DNA of 64,000 nucleotides from an uncultured Ruminococcus sp. (GCA_934435205.1 CAKSAK010000004.1:62001-126000); one strand, 5' to 3'; shown: positions 7,488 through 16,304, counted from the first letter of the stretch. A program made the numbers and translations. Notes: generated by a model from the sequence alone, not told the origin.

Positions 7488-9950
7488 CTAATCTGTAAGT
7501 GTTTCTTGCGGCTTAGTTGTCATTAGCCTATACATTTCCGTGTCTTTCGGAAAGCTGTCTGTGAAAGGCAATATCACGCTGCCGAAACGGAGAAGTCCTT
7601 CGCCCTGCCCAGAGTTTTCTACATACTTCAACTGCTCCGAAGAAATGTGCAGTTTTTCTCCGAGAATTTCTCTATCTCCTGCTGCCTGATTTAACATATA
7701 AATGAATTCCGAGTTTTCAAAAATGTTTTCGATTTTTGAAGACATCAGCAAATCCTTGACGTTCTGAGTAATACCGGTCGGAATACCGCCCCATTTACGG
7801 AATCGCTTCCAGATCTCAGCCGAATATGTTGCTGTTTGTTCGTCTTTCAAAAGAAGATGAAATTCATCTATGTAGTATCGTGTGATTTTCTTTCTTTCAC
7901 GGTTGGCAGATACTCTATTCCAGACTGTTTCCTGCAAAATTAGCATTCCAAGCTTTTTAAGTTGGTTGCCTAAGTCCTTAATGTCAAAGCAGATAATTCT
8001 ATTGTTCATATCAATATTGGTTCTGTGATTGAAAAGGCTTTGAGAACCATTTACGAACATTTCAAGCGAATTAACTAGGCGCAGAGCAATCTCACCTTTG
8101 GTTTTTAATGCGTTGTATAGATCGCTCATAGTCGGCATAGTTTCTTCCGTCGGGTTATTGTTAAGGAAAGGCTTGTAGACCTCATTTACACATATATCAA
8201 TAATGGAACGTTCCTCCGCCGTAATTCCATATCTGCCGCCAACAATGATTTCACAAAGTGACGTAAGGAATTCCGACTTCATAGCGATCGGATTTTCCTC
8301 GTAGTCGATATTCAGCGGTATATCCATAGGATTGATATAGCTTGTGGAATTGACTGAGATCTTGATGAGCTGTCCGTCCAATGCGCTTACCAGCGGATAA
8401 TACTCGCCCTCTGGGTCACAGATGATGATATCGTCTGTTGTGGTCAAGAAACAGTCGAGTATCTCACGTTTGGTAGAAAAGCTCTTACCAGAACCCGGTG
8501 TGCCTAAAATCAGTCCGTTTGGATTAGTGAGGTCTGATCTATTAGCCCTTATCATTCCGCCGGATAGGGTATTAACGCCATAATATGTGGCAGCTCCCAT
8601 TTTAAATAGCTCCTTTGTTGTAAAAGGAACAAAAATGCCGATACCGGACGTGTGCATTTCACGCTCCACAGGAATTTTGTTATAACAAAGCGGCAGAGTA
8701 GACATAAGAGTCTGTTCTTGTCTGTGGTCAAAAGTAAAAATTGTACAGTTATTCTTACTTACAATTCTCTTTAATGCTTCCTGCTGCAACTTAAGCTCTT
8801 TCTTAGTTTTTGCATAATTTCTAATAGAAATTGAAATATGGAAAAGCTTTTCGTCCTTACTATTCAAATCATCAAGAAGCTTATCTATATCCTCAATGTA
8901 CATCTTGATTGCCGGCGGCAATATGTCGGGATCATATCCTGCCTGCGATGCTTTTTTCTGCTCGTCAATCTTCATCTGATTGACATTCGTCAGCTTTCTC
9001 TTGACGAACTTTAACGCTTCGGCTTGCTCAAGCGGCTGAATATGGATATTAACACAGAACAGATATTGCAATTCAAGAAAATCTCTTAAAATCTCGTCTG
9101 ACAGTTCTCCGGCGAGAATGTTCATACCCCATACTTGTCCATAGGCTTTGCCAATTTCAAACTGAGATTTAGAAAAATATAAGGACGGCGGAGCAATAAA
9201 GTCCTTTGTATCCATTCCTGCCTTGAGCATAGCGTTCCAGTCGAAAACAAATGGTTCATCACGAAATGGGTTCAGGCTGTAATAGAGCGTTTCCAGTCTT
9301 GCCTTGCCTTTAAGCACGTCCGCTTCCACGGAGAAACTTTTGAAAAACTTGATCACATCGTTCTTAATAGATTCAAGTTTTGACTTTGCAATTTTGTATG
9401 ACTTTGCTTCAACACCGAATGTTATAAACTTTCTTGCGGATTGACCAATACTACCTCCGAGAAGTTTTGATGTAAGCATTTCGGAATATTCACGACGAAT
9501 TTCATTGAAATCATCATCTTGCTCTGGTATTTGTACAGTTTCTATGATCTTATCTTTTGATCTGTTTTGATTTTCAAAAGTGAGCTGAAATTTAATAGAA
9601 TTATCAAAAGAATTAAGCAGCGTGCAGTATTTGCCGAAGATATTATCCTGTTCTTCAAAGTCCGCAAGAGCGTAATTTGTGTCGAAAAATTGCACGGTCA
9701 TAGAATAGAAATTCTCACTCACTTGACAAACGCCGTCCCGATACATACACATATACGGTATCGTGTTTTGAACGGTATTTCCGTCACCGCTGTACTTCCT
9801 TATTTCAGCCATACGGCGTGAGATGATCTTTTTATCTTCCTTAGTCATCGTCTGTGCCGGCTTTTTCAAAAGGACATTTGCCTGCGTTTTCAGATCTGTT
9901 GTGTTCTGATTTTCATTTGCTTGAGTTTGCTTTTGTTTGAACAGCCCCAC
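7488..9950 (-). CDS. virB4: VirB4-type conjugation ATPase
   Basis: An 820-residue ATPase that energises assembly of the type IV secretion channel. The Walker A motif is GTPGSGKS near residue 487 and the Walker B region is YYIDEFHLLL near 665. The N-terminal half is the usual non-ATPase VirB4 domain. A start at the GTG of MGLFKQKQ (9950) is preferred because GGGAGG lies 8 bases upstream; the ATG two codons earlier is too close to that site. The gene overlaps the end of the PrgI gene, suggesting coupled translation. Confidence 0.93.
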   Translation of the reverse strand: MGLFKQKQTQANENQNTTDLKTQANVLLKKPAQTMTKEDKKIISRRMAEIRKYSGDGNTVQNTIPYMCMYRDGVCQVSENFYSMTVQFFDTNYALADFEEQDNIFGKYCTLLNSFDNSIKFQLTFENQNRSKDKIIETVQIPEQDDDFNEIRREYSEMLTSKLLGGSIGQSARKFITFGVEAKSYKIAKSKLESIKNDVIKFFKSFSVEADVLKGKARLETLYYSLNPFRDEPFVFDWNAMLKAGMDTKDFIAPPSLYFSKSQFEIGKAYGQVWGMNILAGELSDEILRDFLELQYLFCVNIHIQPLEQAEALKFVKRKLTNVNQMKIDEQKKASQAGYDPDILPPAIKMYIEDIDKLLDDLNSKDEKLFHISISIRNYAKTKKELKLQQEALKRIVSKNNCTIFTFDHRQEQTLMSTLPLCYNKIPVEREMHTSGIGIFVPFTTKELFKMGAATYYGVNTLSGGMIRANRSDLTNPNGLILGTPGSGKSFSTKREILDCFLTTTDDIIICDPEGEYYPLVSALDGQLIKISVNSTSYINPMDIPLNIDYEENPIAMKSEFLTSLCEIIVGGRYGITAEERSIIDICVNEVYKPFLNNNPTEETMPTMSDLYNALKTKGEIALRLVNSLEMFVNGSQSLFNHRTNIDMNNRIICFDIKDLGNQLKKLGMLILQETVWNRVSANRERKKITRYYIDEFHLLLKDEQTATYSAEIWKRFRKWGGIPTGITQNVKDLLMSSKIENIFENSEFIYMLNQAAGDREILGEKLHISSEQLKYVENSGQGEGLLRFGSVILPFTDSFPKDTEMYRLMTTKPQETLTD

Positions 9951-10329
9951 TTGCATTACCTCCCTCTGCTTGAATTAGCTTTTTCCTTAGTTGTTTATAT
10001 TCGATCTGATTTTCAATACACCGGTATATGTTAGTTGTTCGGTAGTATCGCTTTCGTGGCTTTTTCAGGAACTCAACCATAAATTTAATTTTTTCCTCGA
10101 AGAAAACGCCGTTCTTTTTATACACGCCGCAGATAATCGCAGGGGCTGCACACGCACCCATTGCAAATATTCCTCCTGTCATACCAATCGAGTTTTTCGT
10201 CAAAAAGAACAGGGGAAAGCCCACCAATAAGCCGATACCAAAACAAACCACTTGCCGTTTCGTAAGGTTAAACATAAATTTTTCTTTTATATCGTTAAGA
10301 TCTTTTGGAATTTTCACATAATGTGCCAT
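9913..10329 (-). CDS. PrgI/VirB3-like membrane protein
   Basis: A 138-residue protein with two adjacent hydrophobic segments (VVCFGIGLLVGFPLFFL and GGIFAMGACAAPAIICGVY) after a short cytoplasmic N-terminus MAHYVKIPKDLNDIKEKF. This is the signature of PrgI-family proteins, the VirB3 counterpart in Gram-positive type IV secretion. The C-terminal basic part ends in a disordered tail that overlaps the start of virB4. The start at 10329 is chosen because the family begins at this point; AAAGGAG lies about 13 bases upstream. Confidence 0.88.
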   Translation of the reverse strand: MAHYVKIPKDLNDIKEKFMFNLTKRQVVCFGIGLLVGFPLFFLTKNSIGMTGGIFAMGACAAPAIICGVYKKNGVFFEEKIKFMVEFLKKPRKRYYRTTNIYRCIENQIEYKQLRKKLIQAEGGNASGAVQTKANSSK

Positions 10330-10354
10330 AAAGCATAAAGCTCCTTTCTTCCTT

Positions 10355-10379
10355 ACTTTGTATCCATTGGATACAAAGT
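10355..10379. repeat. Dyad repeat, copy B (perfect)
   Basis: ACTTTGTATCC, three bases, then GGATACAAAGT is a perfect 11-bp inverted repeat in the 52-bp gap between the VirB6-like and PrgI genes. It could be a protein operator or an RNA hairpin in the operon transcript. There is no U tract, so it is not a normal terminator. Confidence 0.7.
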
Positions 10380-10381
10380 TA

Positions 10382-11347
10382 TCAGGAAGCATTGAAAATT
10401 GATTTTGATATGTTACCGCTGCCGATTACTGTATAGATCAATGCAGCCGTGTATCCGGCAAGCATTAGCATTGACATTATGACACCATCTTCCGCCTTAG
10501 ATACGCTTGCAATTACGACATTGAATATGGATTTAAAAATTCCAAGTGCAATGATGATAAAAATGCCCTGAAATGATAGTGCTATCATATTCTTGATCCA
10601 GTTCTTGCCGACTGAGTTCCAGCTCTCGTTCATCATCGTCGCCATTGGTATAGGTGATACGCCAAGATACATAAAAATCTGTATCATTCGTGAAGCCATA
10701 ATCAATATAATTGCAACAGTCAAGGCAAATATAGCGACCATAATAATAAAACTCAAAAGCAACATTATCAGCAATTCACCATTGTCATATGCTCCACCTC
10801 GCAGAGTTTTTGAGAAGCTCTCTGCGTAATTAGTTGAGCTGAGAGAAGTTTGTCCTAAAATCGTTTCAATTCCGTTTGCGCAGGCATTAGACCCAAAGCC
10901 AAGTAGGGCAGAAGCGATGTAATATGAATCGGATACAAGCGCTATGCCACATACCGCTTTAATAATCCATTTAATGAATATACTATCATCGAAATCTTTG
11001 AAATTATTACCCCGTATCACCATTTGTATTAGCTCGTTAAGTAGTATTACAGTCAATATAAATCCGGCGATCGGAACTATGACATTGTTGCACAATGTTT
11101 CGATTGTGCGCCAAAGCCCTGATACTGGCATATTGCCTGCACCGGCAGCCGTGCCAGTAAATTTTGCAGGGTGCTTCGTTAAAAATGCAGCCATAAGCCC
11201 GTCTGTGTCGGTAGCAGATGCGTATGTAGTTGTCAACACACTTTGGACATTCTCAAAGCAGCCTTCAATACCATTGCAGAGAATATTCTGTATCGTATCG
11301 TTAAACCATTCTCCAATGCCGTCAATAAAATCACTTACCATTCCCAT
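10382..11347 (-). CDS. VirB6/TrbL-like conjugation channel protein
   Basis: A 321-residue polytopic membrane protein with about six hydrophobic segments, for example IVPIAGFILTVILLNELI, LLIMLLLSFIIMVAIFAL and MIALSFQGIFIIIALGIF. The N-terminal region starts MGMVSDFIDGIGEWF and is amphipathic. This layout and its place between the Maff2-type gene and PrgI match the VirB6-like component of Tn1549-type transfer systems. It would form the inner-membrane pore. A second in-frame ATG two codons on (11341) is an alternative start. Confidence 0.85.
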   Translation of the reverse strand: MGMVSDFIDGIGEWFNDTIQNILCNGIEGCFENVQSVLTTTYASATDTDGLMAAFLTKHPAKFTGTAAGAGNMPVSGLWRTIETLCNNVIVPIAGFILTVILLNELIQMVIRGNNFKDFDDSIFIKWIIKAVCGIALVSDSYYIASALLGFGSNACANGIETILGQTSLSSTNYAESFSKTLRGGAYDNGELLIMLLLSFIIMVAIFALTVAIILIMASRMIQIFMYLGVSPIPMATMMNESWNSVGKNWIKNMIALSFQGIFIIIALGIFKSIFNVVIASVSKAEDGVIMSMLMLAGYTAALIYTVIGSGNISKSIFNAS

Positions 11348-11380
11348 TTTGCAACTTCACTCCCTTCTTCGGATAATAGT

Positions 11381-11414
11381 GATTAAGCCTGTGCTGAGAT
11401 TCACAGGCTTAATC
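11381..11414 (-). other. 13-bp perfect hairpin between Maff2 and VirB6 genes
   Basis: GATTAAGCCTGTG and CACAGGCTTAATC form a 13-bp perfect stem with an 8-base loop in the short gap downstream of the Maff2-type gene. The minus-strand transcript has only a weak U-run after it, so partial termination or protection of the upstream message is more likely than full termination. Confidence 0.6.
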
Positions 11415-11434
11415 GTATTATCAAATTCAAATGA

Positions 11435-11800
11435 TTAAACTGCACCAGTCATCATATTCTGAAGTACAGGAACAAGAACGATTGCAAGGAGAATAAGTCC
11501 AAGACCAGCCATAAGCTGCTTCATACCCTGCGACTTTGCACCCGGATTGTCGTTGCCGTAACCTTCGAGGAGGTTTACAACGCCCCACACACCGACACCT
11601 GCACCGATCAGGCAGATTACTGACTTGAGGACCGTACAAGCGGTGCTGATGAATGAAGAAGTATCAACTTCACCAGTTGCAGCGAACGCATTAACGCTGA
11701 ACAGGCAGCTCATAACAGCCATAGTCATCATTGTAAGAATAGCCTTTTTCGTGATCTTGCAGCCCTTTGAGAGCTTTGTGTTTTTGTTTGAGTTTTTCAT
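11435..11800 (-). CDS. Maff2-type small membrane protein
   Basis: A 121-residue protein. A basic N-terminus and a signal-like segment (ILTMMTMAVMSCLFSVNAFA) are followed by TACTVLKSVICLIGAGVGVWG, a Gly-rich loop (GYGNDNPGAKSQGMK) and a last segment (LMAGLGLILLAIVLVPVL). This two-helix topology with the conserved NDNPGAKSQG loop is typical of the Maff2 family, a VirB2/pilin-like part of these elements. AGGAGG lies just before the ATG. The hairpin after its stop may let it be made in excess over the downstream genes, as a pilin would be. Confidence 0.83.
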   Translation of the reverse strand: MKNSNKNTKLSKGCKITKKAILTMMTMAVMSCLFSVNAFAATGEVDTSSFISTACTVLKSVICLIGAGVGVWGVVNLLEGYGNDNPGAKSQGMKQLMAGLGLILLAIVLVPVLQNMMTGAV

Positions 11801-11852
11801 TAATTTTCCTCCTATGTATGTTTCATATTGTTTTTTACCGTCCGTTATAGAT

Positions 11853-13757
11853 CTAAATAGAATACTGTGTAATATCTGTTTTGGCATTGATTTTTGCCCT
11901 GTTTTCTGCACATCTTTTGATGTATTTTTCAATAGAAAACTCCATTGCAGGGTTATCGTCCAATAGATATTTGTAATTTTTATGGCGTGTTATATCAAAC
12001 TTATCTGAGTAGAACGGACGAACTCCACGAACCTGTAAGATACACTTGCCGCCATCCATTATGGATATTTCATCTTCTGATAACAACTCCTTTCCAAGTT
12101 TCTGATAGTTAAGTCCATATGACTGCGACTGTCCTCTGTTTTCGGATGTATTAAAGGCGTCAATAGTTTCCTTGCCAAGACTTTTCGATAGTTCGGAAAC
12201 TGTGGTCTTTTCCTTGCCACCCAAAAACAGAGTAGTGTCACAGTTGCCCTCAATGGTATCAGCATTATCTTTGTAGACTGATTTTAATTGTGACTTAGCC
12301 TGCAAAATAATACTTGCTGATATCTCACGAGAACGAATGGTGGCTATCAGTTTTTCAAACTGTGGTATGTCGCCGATGTTTGCAAATTCGTCCAACAAAC
12401 ATCTGACGTGATATTTTAGCTTGCCTCCCGGATTGTTATCCGCTTTAGTACAAAGCAAGTTAAAAAGCTGTGAGTACATAATGGCAACGATAAAGTTAAA
12501 CGTTGCGTCGGTATCTGAAATGATGACAAATAAGGCAGACAGTTCATCACCGAGCTTATCAAGACCCAATTCATCATAGCGTGTTATTTCAAGCATTTCG
12601 TCAATCGAAAATGGAGCAAGCCTTGTAGAACAAGAGATCAGTATAGACTTAGCCGTCTTTCCGGCAGCCAGTTTATACGACTTGTATTGCTTAATCGCAA
12701 ATGACCCTATTCTACGCTGTTCCGGTGTGAATTCTTCATTGCCAAGATCTTCATAGACTTGTGGAACGTCTTCTGCTTCTGAAAACGTATTGTTGATTTT
12801 CATTTCTACGAATTTGAAAAGCTCATCTATTGAGTTTTCAAATGTTTCATCGTCCTCACGGCATTCAGAAGCATTGACCATATCAATAAGCGTTTCAAAG
12901 TTTTGTTCATCTTCTGGAAAAACGCAGAAAATCATTGCAATATACGCTGTGTACAGCAGTCGTTCAGCCTTTTCCCAAAAATCATCACCGCCGGAAGGTT
13001 TATTTCCGTTTGTGTTCTTAATTAAAACGTCAACAAATTTTAAAATATCCTTTTCACGATTTTTTTCGCTAATATATGCAAAAGGGTTATAGTGCATAGA
13101 TTTTGCGAAATCTATGGTATTAAAAACCTTTATGTGATATGGTTCGTAAATGGTCTTGCCATTCTTGTCTTTTCCTATGGGTCTGCCACGCTCTAGCATT
13201 TTGCCGCAGTCGATCAAAACAGTACCTTTAGGGTCAGTTACGATATATGAACTGTGCATTTGCATAAGATTTGGCTTGACGAAAAAGCGTGTTTTACCAG
13301 AGCCAGAGCCGCCGATGACAAGAATATTCTTATTTCTCGCATACTTCGGGTGAGAGGGCTTTCCCATAGTTAATCCCTCTGTTTGTGTAAGAATGACATT
13401 GTTATCGGGATTGGAGTTATCCATATATGGTTCAATGTCTTTTTCCGTTCCCCAAGCTGCTGAGCCGTATTCCACGCCTTGCCGGAATTTCTTTCTGTTT
13501 TTGGATTTGACATACATCAAGAATTTCACCGCAACGCCAAATATAGCACCGAAAAGCAAATCATAAGGATTTAAACTCGGAAGCATTTTGGCGAATACAA
13601 CACCAAGGTTGTTCAGAAATGGCAACATCTTTTCCGAGAAATTACTGCCTTCAGCGGTACGATAAGCACAGGCGATCATATCGCCAGCGTATCCGAATAT
13701 GAGAAAAGGCAGATTTGTAAGGATAAGCTTTTTTACTTTCTTTGAGTTAACCGTCAT
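11853..13757 (-). CDS. virD4: VirD4/TraG-type coupling ATPase
   Basis: A 634-residue type IV coupling protein that brings the relaxase-DNA complex to the channel. Two N-terminal membrane segments (around residues 10-30 and 55-80) are followed by Walker A GGSGSGKTRFF near 150 and Walker B LLDEFANIGDIPQFEKL near 430. FYSDKFDITRHKNYKYL near the C-terminus is also typical of the family. The start overlaps the stop of the DUF3801 gene by 4 bp (ATGA), so translation is coupled. Confidence 0.94.
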   Translation of the reverse strand: MTVNSKKVKKLILTNLPFLIFGYAGDMIACAYRTAEGSNFSEKMLPFLNNLGVVFAKMLPSLNPYDLLFGAIFGVAVKFLMYVKSKNRKKFRQGVEYGSAAWGTEKDIEPYMDNSNPDNNVILTQTEGLTMGKPSHPKYARNKNILVIGGSGSGKTRFFVKPNLMQMHSSYIVTDPKGTVLIDCGKMLERGRPIGKDKNGKTIYEPYHIKVFNTIDFAKSMHYNPFAYISEKNREKDILKFVDVLIKNTNGNKPSGGDDFWEKAERLLYTAYIAMIFCVFPEDEQNFETLIDMVNASECREDDETFENSIDELFKFVEMKINNTFSEAEDVPQVYEDLGNEEFTPEQRRIGSFAIKQYKSYKLAAGKTAKSILISCSTRLAPFSIDEMLEITRYDELGLDKLGDELSALFVIISDTDATFNFIVAIMYSQLFNLLCTKADNNPGGKLKYHVRCLLDEFANIGDIPQFEKLIATIRSREISASIILQAKSQLKSVYKDNADTIEGNCDTTLFLGGKEKTTVSELSKSLGKETIDAFNTSENRGQSQSYGLNYQKLGKELLSEDEISIMDGGKCILQVRGVRPFYSDKFDITRHKNYKYLLDDNPAMEFSIEKYIKRCAENRAKINAKTDITQYSI

Positions 13758-14239
13758 AAGCTATTCTCCATATTTCTTTCACGGACTTTGTCAGCTCGTT
13801 CTCGTGGTTGTTTGCTTATCTCATTGGCTCGTTTCTGGAGCTTTTGGCGATCAAAAGAAGCTTTATGCTGGTCAATCTGATTAGTCTTTTTATCCACATA
13901 CTCATTGAAAGCACGATTGAAATTATCAGCTTTCTGCGACTGAAAAAAGACGTGATATGTAGGTGGTTCAGTTGATTTATCTCGTTTTAGAGCAAAATCA
14001 ACATCGTATTTTTTCGCAACATTGAGAAAATCTCGTATGTTATTATCAGTAATTTCAATACTTTCAAGCTTTCCCGATGACTTATTTTCAAGCTGCTTAT
14101 ATGTGAGCCTGCCTTTCTTTTCGGCTGCGCCGCTTAAAAAATCATTCATTGCCTGTTTTAGCACTTCATCGGTCATTTTGCTCGTCTGTATCGTTACATC
14201 TATCGTCTTTAACAGACTTTTTTGCAAATCATCAGCCAT
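13754..14239 (-). CDS. PcfB/DUF3801 family protein
   Basis: A 161-residue soluble protein. The N-terminal 110 residues contain LTYKQLENKSSGKLESIEI and RDFLNVAKKYDVDFALKRDK, hallmarks of DUF3801 (PcfB). The C-terminal tail is a basic helix rich in Lys, Arg and Gln. In pCF10, PcfB is needed with the coupling protein PcfC, and here the gene overlaps the start of virD4, which fits such a partnership. AGGAG-like sequence precedes the ATG. Confidence 0.85.
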   Translation of the reverse strand: MADDLQKSLLKTIDVTIQTSKMTDEVLKQAMNDFLSGAAEKKGRLTYKQLENKSSGKLESIEITDNNIRDFLNVAKKYDVDFALKRDKSTEPPTYHVFFQSQKADNFNRAFNEYVDKKTNQIDQHKASFDRQKLQKRANEISKQPRERADKVRERNMENSL

Positions 14240-14243
14240 CTCT

Positions 14244-14528
14244 TTATTCCTCCGGAACTGTTACCGGTACGTTAAAGACAGGCTGTACGCCGCTTGCAAG
14301 CCATTTTTTCAGTTGTTCAAACACTTTATGACATTTATCTTCAGTATCATAGATTCCGATCTGTATCAGCACATCTTCTTCGTTTTCAACCTTGTCTACG
14401 TCTATTGCTGGCAAGCCAACAATGGCATATACCTCGTTATCTCCGTACGTTCCTTCTGCGATTGAAATTTTCAGCAGATTGTTGTAGTTCACGATTTCCT
14501 CCGTCTGTGTGATAATTGTCATTGTCAT
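14244..14528 (-). CDS. Hypothetical protein, conjugative element
   Basis: A 94-residue soluble protein beginning MTMTIITQTEEIVNYNNLLK. Strongly acidic, with alternating beta-strand and helix character, and no known domain. AGGAGG precedes the ATG at a normal distance, and the stop lies 4 bp before the PcfB-like gene, so it belongs to the transfer operon. The name would follow from position only; small acidic proteins here can be regulators or single-strand binding accessories, but nothing in the sequence decides. Confidence 0.7.
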   Translation of the reverse strand: MTMTIITQTEEIVNYNNLLKISIAEGTYGDNEVYAIVGLPAIDVDKVENEEDVLIQIGIYDTEDKCHKVFEQLKKWLASGVQPVFNVPVTVPEE

Positions 14529-14552
14529 AATAATTCCTCCTAAAAATATTTG

Positions 14553-14577
14553 ACTTTGTATCCGGTGGATATAAAGT
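14553..14577. repeat. Dyad repeat, copy C (near-perfect)
   Basis: ACTTTGTATCC, three bases, then GGATATAAAGT form an 11-bp inverted repeat with one G-T pair. It lies in the 74-bp gap between the replication initiator stop and the next gene start. It matches copy B at 10355 in arm sequence and spacing. Confidence 0.65.
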
Positions 14578-14602
14578 TATAACTTTCCCATTGTTTGCTA
14601 AA

Positions 14603-15616
14603 TCATAAAAATGATCTGACTTCGTTAGAATAATACCCACTCATCGAACTTGGGGCATTGTATAGGCAAGTCAGCAAATAGTTCCTTCTTTGACTAATCT
14701 TAACAGTATTGCTATTAACACAGTCAAGAACGTACTGTATATGTCCTTCGTCTAGTTTTGCAAACCTCAGCCTTACGAGCTCGCTATCAATGTATTCGCC
14801 ATTAATCTTGATCGCCGGCTGCGTTGTCAGTTCTGCCCAAGCGATAAGTTCGATTAACTCATCAATTTCTTCTGGATCGTAAAAATTCAAGCCTGTTTTT
14901 GTGTTAATCATACCCAATAAATATTCGGCATTGACACGCTGACGAACATCTTCTAGTTTGTTGAGATATCCAATCTTATCAATCCTATCCTTCATATTCC
15001 TTGCGCTGTTTGACGTCGGCTTTTGTCGATTGTTGTCCTGAATGATAGATAGGTTGGATAACTCAGTATGATTCTCTTGGTTTGGTTCATTAGATAGGAC
15101 GTCGGTTTTTCCGTCCTCTAGGCGTCGGTTTTTCCGCTCCCTAGAAAGCGGTTTTTCCGCCCTCTTGACGTCGGTTTTAATTTCACAATCGCTTTCTGAT
15201 TTATTGGGCTGCTCAGAAGTCAAAATATCGTTTGCAGGATTTCCTGCAACTTCATCGTCAATAACTCTCAGGAAGTGACGAACATAGATTTTTGCTGGCT
15301 TGCCCTGACCTTGTGATACTCTCTTGATCAGCCCAATACCTTTTTCATCATCAAGTTCCGCCAGTATTTTACTAGCCTTATCTTTCTTGCAGCCTAGCAT
15401 AGTGCATATATCTTCACGTTTGAAATAAACAAAGACTTTGCCGTCTTTGTCTGTCCAGCCGTTCTTAGAGGACAGCCCTGCCTTATCGAGCAGCAGACCA
15501 TAGAGGACTTTAGCTTCACAGGACATATTCTTGAATTTTTCATCAGTAAAAAGCAGCTGAGGAATCGAATAAAACGCAAATTGCTTTGGTTCGTTGCCGT
15601 AGAAAAAATCAAACAT
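14603..15616 (-). CDS. repA: Replication initiator, RepA N-terminal domain type
   Basis: A 337-residue protein. The N-terminal winged-helix domain (FAFYSIPQLLFTDEKF, then SCEAKVLYGLLLDKAGLS) is the RepA_N domain of theta-replicating plasmids and Tn1549-like elements. A DnaD-like or helical C-terminal part follows a charged linker near 150-210 rich in Glu, Asn and Lys. It should bind an origin of the excised element and allow autonomous replication. No iteron array is visible in the gene. Its ATG overlaps the preceding stop by one base (TAATG). Confidence 0.87.
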   Translation of the reverse strand: MFDFFYGNEPKQFAFYSIPQLLFTDEKFKNMSCEAKVLYGLLLDKAGLSSKNGWTDKDGKVFVYFKREDICTMLGCKKDKASKILAELDDEKGIGLIKRVSQGQGKPAKIYVRHFLRVIDDEVAGNPANDILTSEQPNKSESDCEIKTDVKRAEKPLSRERKNRRLEDGKTDVLSNEPNQENHTELSNLSIIQDNNRQKPTSNSARNMKDRIDKIGYLNKLEDVRQRVNAEYLLGMINTKTGLNFYDPEEIDELIELIAWAELTTQPAIKINGEYIDSELVRLRFAKLDEGHIQYVLDCVNSNTVKISQRRNYLLTCLYNAPSSMSGYYSNEVRSFL

Positions 15617-15855
15617 TATTGTTCTTCTCCTTCCTCTTTCAGCTCTTGCATACGTTCAAGCATATGGCGCATTTCATACAGCTCTTTTTCATCAATTTTC
15701 TCAATCAACTGAGCGGTTTCTTTAATGGCTTTAATATGTTCAGCGTTGGTAAAAATCATCGAAAAGAGCATTTTACTTTCCACAGAAAACGCCTCGTATT
15801 TTTCGTTCATAATTTGCTGCGGCAGATAATAATATGGGATTGATTTTGTTGACAT
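15616..15855 (-). CDS. Short RepA_N-like protein
   Basis: A 79-residue protein. Its first 45 residues (YYYLPQQIMNEKYEAFSVES, then KMLFSMIFT) resemble the start of the RepA protein encoded next (FYSIPQLLFTDEKF). The rest is a charged helix (MRHMLERMQELKEEGEEQ). It therefore looks like a lone N-terminal winged-helix domain with a coiled-coil tail. AGGAGG precedes the ATG, directly after an attenuator-like hairpin. It could modulate the initiator by competing for DNA or by forming mixed dimers; that is inference. Confidence 0.65.
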   Translation of the reverse strand: MSTKSIPYYYLPQQIMNEKYEAFSVESKMLFSMIFTNAEHIKAIKETAQLIEKIDEKELYEMRHMLERMQELKEEGEEQ

Positions 15856-15868
15856 AAAATTTCCTCCT

Positions 15869-15907
15869 AAAAAAAATAAGACGTTTTTCCCTGACAGAAA
15901 AACGTCT
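15869..15907 (-). terminator. Attenuator-like hairpin before replication genes (proximal)
   Basis: On the minus strand an 11-bp perfect stem (arms 15897-15907 and 15879-15889, loop of 7) is followed by TTATTTTTTTT and at once by the AGGAGG of the short RepA_N-like gene. It can end transcription just before the coding region. The stem core AGACGTT recurs in the next hairpin. Confidence 0.75.
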
Positions 15908-15923
15908 GAATTATATATTCAAT

Positions 15924-15962
15924 TCAATAAAAAAAGACGTTCCTCAAATTGAAGAACGTCTT
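15924..15962 (-). terminator. Attenuator-like hairpin before replication genes (distal)
   Basis: On the minus strand AAGACGTTC pairs with GAACGTCTT (15954-15962 with 15934-15942), followed by TTTTTTTATT. It precedes the proximal hairpin by about 30 bases in the same leader and shares the stem core with it. Confidence 0.78.
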
Positions 15963-16274
15963 ACTTTGTGTAGTTAATTAAATTAGCCTGCCTGCAAGTT
16001 TTATTTTTTGTTTCCCTAAGAACGGTAAAGATGTTATGGTGATCTGCGTGGCACTGTTTGTATCTTCTTCTGGGTGCTTTTAGTTGATAAATATAAATAC
16101 TTTCTTTTTTTGCTTTTTCAAAAAGCTTTAGCAAAAATTTTTGGCTATCTTCAAATATCACTCTTTTGTGCCTTTTTAATTTATTCTCTTTTTGTTATAT
16201 TTCAGAAATCTGTATACTTTATGGATTGTGTATTATACAAAAGCACAACTGTCCAAAATTGTTCACTTTTAAAT
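15963..16274. other. Leader region without a supported gene
   Basis: This stretch probably holds the promoter and leader of the minus-strand replication operon. A GTG-started frame of 66 codons (15961-16161, minus) is open but has no spaced ribosome binding site and no recognised domain. I see no repeats or structured RNA beyond the two hairpins next to it. Confidence 0.4.
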
Positions 16275-16304
16275 TTGACAGGTCATTTTGATGTATGCTA
16301 CAAT
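16275..16304 (+). promoter_or_regulatory. Promoter of the 16368 gene
   Basis: TTGACA (16275-16280), 18 bases, then TACAAT (16299-16304) with an extended -10 (ATGCTACAAT), the same -10 form as in the tandem RNA promoters at the left end. Confidence 0.7.

Noticed and set aside
15961..16161. A 66-codon GTG-started frame on the minus strand
   Set aside because: No spaced ribosome site, no family pattern, and it lies in the leader of the replication operon.
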